A stretch of 64,000 bases of DNA from Bacteroidota bacterium (GTDB lineage Bacteria > Bacteroidota > Bacteroidia > Bacteroidales > GCA-2748055): the NCBI GenBank assembly GCA_024640885.1, contig JAHEEC010000002.1, positions 1 through 64,000 of the forward strand. The letters are read 5' to 3'. The position numbers and the translations under genes were made by a program. The notes under the pieces are model-generated. The model had not been told where the DNA came from and made no database searches. It was given only the letters and a program-made list of their open reading frames with translations. How positions within the stretch are numbered: the stretch's first letter is position 1; the number at the start of each line of letters is the position of its first letter. This document shows positions 60,373 to 64,000 of the stretch, piece after piece.

Positions 60373-60420
60373 GACCCTTGCTTTTTCAGGTTATTGCGTC
60401 CGGTTTCGATTTTCCATATT

Positions 60421-60485
60421 TCGTGCCAAAGTTTGTAAAAAGCATAAAATCAGACAGTAAGGGTAATATCAAGCGAATGTCAATG
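60421..60485 (-). promoter_or_regulatory. Two-part upstream element of paralog B (TTTGGCAC box plus ATATCA-box)
   Basis: GTGCCAAAGTTTGTAAA from 60423 and ATATCAAGCGAATGTCAAT from 60466 (plus-strand reading); matched at the same 43-nt offset upstream of paralog C. Confidence 0.5.
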
Positions 60486-60613
60486 GAGATTAATTCTGAA
60501 CGTTAGTATGACATAGGCGTTCGAAATCGTACACCTGAAATGGCCGTATGTACCCTGGACAGGACATGGGCTCTGGCACTCACCGGTATGGAGTTGGTAA
60601 ATTTGTAATGGAA

Positions 60614-61093
60614 TCAGTACCAGGTACTGGTCATCCAATCCTCAATTTCTATGACCTCGGCACTCTCGAAAGGGCTTGTCATCCAGGATTCCACGACCAG
60701 GTCAGTCTCAATCTTACTGGTTTCAAACGGGGCAGCCATCCATGGTTCCAGTGCGAGTTCCGCTTCATTCAATTCTTTTTCAAAGGGTACAATCATCCAT
60801 CCCTCTAATTCCAGGTTGCCTTCATAAACCACATCTGCTTCTTCTACAAAAATGGTTCTGGCCACCATGGGGGATTCATATACATTCCAGGATGTTTTAA
60901 GACTGGATCTCCCATCTGGGTTATGCTTCCAGATATCGATGCGGCTATTTTCTGTATGATTTTCAGCCAGGAAGGACTGAACCTGCTGGGTATGACTGGG
61001 GAAAAACCTCTCCATGGAAAAGGTCTGTTGACCATATACTGCAGTTGCCAAGGCAACCAGAACGATGCTTAAAATCAATTTTGTTGTTTTCAT
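60614..61093 (-). CDS. Secreted WM-x-x-PFE 19-residue repeat protein, paralog C
   Basis: Signal MKTTKLILSIVLVALATAVYGQ; repeats WMIVPFEKELNEAELALEP / WMAAPFETSKIETDLVVES / WMTSPFESAEVIEIED / WMTSTWY. Confidence 0.8.
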   Translation of the reverse strand: MKTTKLILSIVLVALATAVYGQQTFSMERFFPSHTQQVQSFLAENHTENSRIDIWKHNPDGRSSLKTSWNVYESPMVARTIFVEEADVVYEGNLELEGWMIVPFEKELNEAELALEPWMAAPFETSKIETDLVVESWMTSPFESAEVIEIEDWMTSTWY

Positions 61094-61130
61094 GATCTTG
61101 TGTATTCAACCAGATATTAATGTTTCACAA

Positions 61131-61196
61131 CTTGTGCCAAACTATGTAAAGGTCAATATAACAATAACTTGGATGCATATCAGGCAAATGTTAATT
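61131..61196 (-). promoter_or_regulatory. Two-part upstream element of paralog C
   Basis: GTGCCAAACTATGTAAA from 61134 and ATATCAGGCAAATGTTAAT from 61177 (plus-strand reading). Confidence 0.5.
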
Positions 61197-61376
61197 TGTG
61201 ATAAATCTGCCCGGAACCGGGACAGTGATGTTCGCCTGCGAACAACGGGTTTATCTCCTTGTTTGACCTGGTGAAGAGGCTCGGTCTTTTTTCATCCTGG
61301 CGGTGCATCTTTTACATTTTAGTGTTGTCCTTTAGATCAAGGAAAGAGAGTTTGGTTTAATTAAAGGTCAACAGAG

Positions 61377-62276
61377 ATGAAAAAATTCATGATCATTGGA
61401 GTCATTGTATGGATGGGAGCAATGACGGGGTGTTATTATAACGGTCCTTGCCTGGACGGCAATGGTCCCTCGGTTGCAGAGACCCGTGCCACCGGTAATT
61501 TTACCGGGATAAACAATACGGGCTCCTTTAGCGTATTTGTTTCCAGGTCCGATGAATTTAGCGTTGAGGTGGTGGCCCAGGAGAACCTGCTTCCAATCAT
61601 CGAAACCTACGTATCGGGATATACCCTGATCATAGAGACGAAAAACGGTACCTGTTTCAGGTCAGATCTGCCTGTTGAAGTCTATGTGACCCTGCCAGAA
61701 CTGGAAGTATTGAAGCTCTCCGGATCAGGTAAGCTGATCGCTGATATTGCGGAGAATCCGGTTTTCGAGTGTTCTAACTCGGGCTCGGGTTTTGTTGGCG
61801 TAGATACGGTTTATGCGGCAATCCTATCCATCGGGAATTCTGGATCGGGAACGGTAAATGTGCTGGAATCGCATGTGAGTGATATGAACCTGGTTCAGTC
61901 CGGTTCAGGCACCATTGAGTCGGGAATCGCTTATGGAACTGAAGAGGTTACCATTCGTCACAGCTCATCGGGCCGTGTAAAAGCAAACCTGGTCGATGGC
62001 AGCCTGATAAGTGCAACCATGAGCGGATCCGGAAGTATTGTCCTTGCGGGGGATTTAAACAGGGCGGATTATACCCTGAATTCATCCGGCAGGATCGATG
62101 CGCTCGAACTTGTGGCTGCGGATGTGAAAGCAAAAAACACCGGTTCAGGGACGATCTTTCTCTGGGCCACAGAGCTCCTTCATGCCACCATTACCGGTTC
62201 GGGAAATATTTTGTACCGCGGACAACCTACCATTAGCTTCCAGATCACCGGGTCAGGGAGCCTGAGGCCCTATTAG
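61377..62276 (+). CDS. Head-GIN/DUF2807-like lipoprotein
   Basis: Lipobox WMGAMTGCYYN; repeated LKLSGSGKL / NSGSGFVGV / NSGSGTVNV / QSGSGTIES / ITGSGNI beta-helix-like units. Confidence 0.85.
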   Translation: MKKFMIIGVIVWMGAMTGCYYNGPCLDGNGPSVAETRATGNFTGINNTGSFSVFVSRSDEFSVEVVAQENLLPIIETYVSGYTLIIETKNGTCFRSDLPVEVYVTLPELEVLKLSGSGKLIADIAENPVFECSNSGSGFVGVDTVYAAILSIGNSGSGTVNVLESHVSDMNLVQSGSGTIESGIAYGTEEVTIRHSSSGRVKANLVDGSLISATMSGSGSIVLAGDLNRADYTLNSSGRIDALELVAADVKAKNTGSGTIFLWATELLHATITGSGNILYRGQPTISFQITGSGSLRPY

Positions 62277-62294
62277 GTCCGTGATAAACAGGGA

Positions 62295-62966
62295 TTATTT
62301 GAATCCGTCAACGATCAGAACGATCTCACCCTTCACCACGCCCTGGCTGAAGTGTTCCGCCAGCCAGCCCAGGGTACCTCTTACGGTCTCCTCGTGAATC
62401 TTGGTTAGTTCCCGGGAGACCGAAGCTTTTCTCTCAGGACCAAAATATTCGGATAATTGCACCAGCGTCTTGACAAGCCTGAAGGGCGATTCATAGAGGA
62501 TGATGGTCCGGGGTTCCGATGACAGTTCCTTGAGTTTCGTCTGCCTTCCTTTTTTCTGGGGTAAAAAACCCTCAAAAATGAACCGGTCTGACGGCAGGCC
62601 GGAATTGACAAGCGCAGGGATAAATGCTGTAGCCCCGGGAAGGGTTTCCACTGCCACACCCTTTTCAATGCATTCCCTAACAAGGAGGAATCCCGGATCG
62701 GAGATACCCGGTGTGCCGGCATCTGTGATAAGCGCCATGGAGACACCACCCTGGATCCTCTGCACGAGCGATTCCAGTGTTCGATGTTCATTGAACTTGT
62801 GATGGGATTGAACCGGTTTACTGATTTGAAAATGTTTCAGGAGTATCCCTGATTTCCTTGTATCTTCCGCCAGCACAAGATCCACCTGCTTCAAAACCTC
62901 CAGGGCCCTCAGGGTGATGTCCCCCAGGTTTCCGATGGGGGTGGGTACCAGGTAGAGTTTTGACAT
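62295..62966 (-). CDS. rsmI: 16S rRNA (cytidine(1402)-2'-O)-methyltransferase
   Basis: LYLVPTPIGNLGDITLRALEVL, LAEDTRKSGILLKHF, LITDAGTPGISDPGFLLV, LPGATAFIPALVNSGL. Confidence 0.96.
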   Translation of the reverse strand: MSKLYLVPTPIGNLGDITLRALEVLKQVDLVLAEDTRKSGILLKHFQISKPVQSHHKFNEHRTLESLVQRIQGGVSMALITDAGTPGISDPGFLLVRECIEKGVAVETLPGATAFIPALVNSGLPSDRFIFEGFLPQKKGRQTKLKELSSEPRTIILYESPFRLVKTLVQLSEYFGPERKASVSRELTKIHEETVRGTLGWLAEHFSQGVVKGEIVLIVDGFK

Positions 62967-62967
62967 T

Positions 62968-63699
62968 TTATTGCTTTACATACCTCCGCTTGATCAATCC
63001 CGAAAGGATCTCAACGCCGCCATGGTCCATGGAACCGCTGAAATGCGACTCAAGCAGGCCATGTGCCTTATGATAATCACCAGCAGTTTCCAGGCTGGTG
63101 AGCAGGAAGCTGAATTTTTCCGTGTCACCGTTAAATAATTCCCTGATGATCAGGAACCGATCGTTGATTCCCATATTCCGTGCGATGTTATCGATAGGTG
63201 GTCCCGTCAGTTTTGAATCCAGGAGTTTGACCCTTTGTCCGGCCAGGTTTTCATTAATGCTTGATTCGGCAGAGAATTTTTCGGCAAGTATTTCGGCCTC
63301 TTTTCTGGTCGCCTGTCGGGGAGAGCTCTTCACTTCATCGGGCTGCCTGACCTCCTCTTCCAGGTTTTCCTCAGGGACCTGTTTTACCTCTTTCTGCGAT
63401 TGCTCCTCAGCAACTTGTTTGACCTCAGGTGCCGGTTTAATCTCCTGCCTGGGATCTGCCTCCGGGACAGGGTCAGGATCCATCACTGGAGCAGGTATTT
63501 CGGGTTTTTCGGGAGCAAATAACTCATTTAATCTGTCGGCCTTGATCATGGTTAAAATCTCATAGACATTTCTCAGCTTTGAGAGCGCCAGGTCAAGTTC
63601 AATGGCAGATCCATCCCTAGAATTTTGAAGGTTCCCGACCAATTTTTCTATATCTTGTATATCTTTAGTCAGGATTTCTATGGTGTATCTTATTTCCAT
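62968..63699 (-). CDS. Hypothetical protein with acidic/Pro-rich linker
   Basis: ORF from MEIRYTIEILTKDIQDIEKLVGNLQ; central PEIPAPVMDPDPVPEADPRQEIKPAPEVKQ linker; globular C-terminus. Confidence 0.6.
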   Translation of the reverse strand: MEIRYTIEILTKDIQDIEKLVGNLQNSRDGSAIELDLALSKLRNVYEILTMIKADRLNELFAPEKPEIPAPVMDPDPVPEADPRQEIKPAPEVKQVAEEQSQKEVKQVPEENLEEEVRQPDEVKSSPRQATRKEAEILAEKFSAESSINENLAGQRVKLLDSKLTGPPIDNIARNMGINDRFLIIRELFNGDTEKFSFLLTSLETAGDYHKAHGLLESHFSGSMDHGGVEILSGLIKRRYVKQ

Positions 63700-63767
63700 A
63701 ATATTTCTGCACTTTAGGTAATGGGGTCCATACAAAACTAACGATAATCTTCATATAATCTTATATC

Positions 63768-64000
63768 ATGTTTCTTGAAAACACGGCAGGGAATGCTAAT
63801 GGACAGGGTTGGATCGAGGTGATCACCGGCTCCATGTTTTCAGGAAAGACCGAAGAGCTGATCCGTCGATTGAAAAGGGCCAGGATTGCCAGGCAAAAAG
63901 TGGAGATTTTCAAGCCCAGGATCGAGGTGAGGTATTCAGTGGAGCAGGTGGTTTCCCATGATGACAATGCCATCCACAGCACCCCTGTGGATTCCTCGGC
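63768..64000 (+). CDS. tdk: Thymidine kinase, 3'-partial (runs off the right edge)
   Basis: [57 protein letters not shown] with no stop before the window end. Confidence 0.92.
   Translation, partial: MFLENTAGNANGQGWIEVITGSMFSGKTEELIRRLKRARIARQKVEIFKPRIEVRYSVEQVVSHDDNAIHSTPVDSS

Noticed and set aside
61160-61376. Search for a tRNA or small RNA in the largest intergenic gap
   Set aside because: No cloverleaf, no clear terminator-bounded RNA; only the shared upstream element could be supported.

Overview
The window is ordinary-density chromosomal DNA from a Bacteroidota-type bacterium. Supporting signs are a T9SS sorting-domain protein, an ECF sigma/FecR pair with STN/CarboxypepD_reg proteins, TAnnTTTG-like promoter elements and the rpmH/rsmG/tgt/lptF neighbourhoods. 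No rRNA, tRNA, CRISPR array, transposase or phage module could be supported. The most notable regions are: (1) a minus-strand electron-transfer locus (1-9850), made of two very heme-rich cytochromes, an Fe-S/FAD oxidoreductase with atypical Fe-S motifs, a b-type membrane protein, an NrfD-like protein, a Tat-type Fe-S protein and a tetraheme cytochrome, facing a divergent MerR-type regulator with a Cys-rich C-terminus; one large cytochrome has exact 216-bp (72-aa) triheme repeats and is cut by the window edge; (2) a complete trpEGDCFBA operon preceded by an unannotated 19-aa leader peptide containing Trp-Trp-Trp, with mutually exclusive antiterminator and terminator pairings; (3) three tandem small secreted paralogs (59277-61093) built from a strict 19-residue 'WMxxPFE' repeat, two of which share a two-part upstream element at identical spacing; (4) an ECF sigma/anti-sigma locus flanked by paralogous outer proteins, with a 14/15-bp inverted repeat around the probable sigma promoter; (5) an outer-membrane porin next to an exported FMN-binding-like protein. 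Assignments were made by reading the sequence and translations by eye; no database search or folding program was run.
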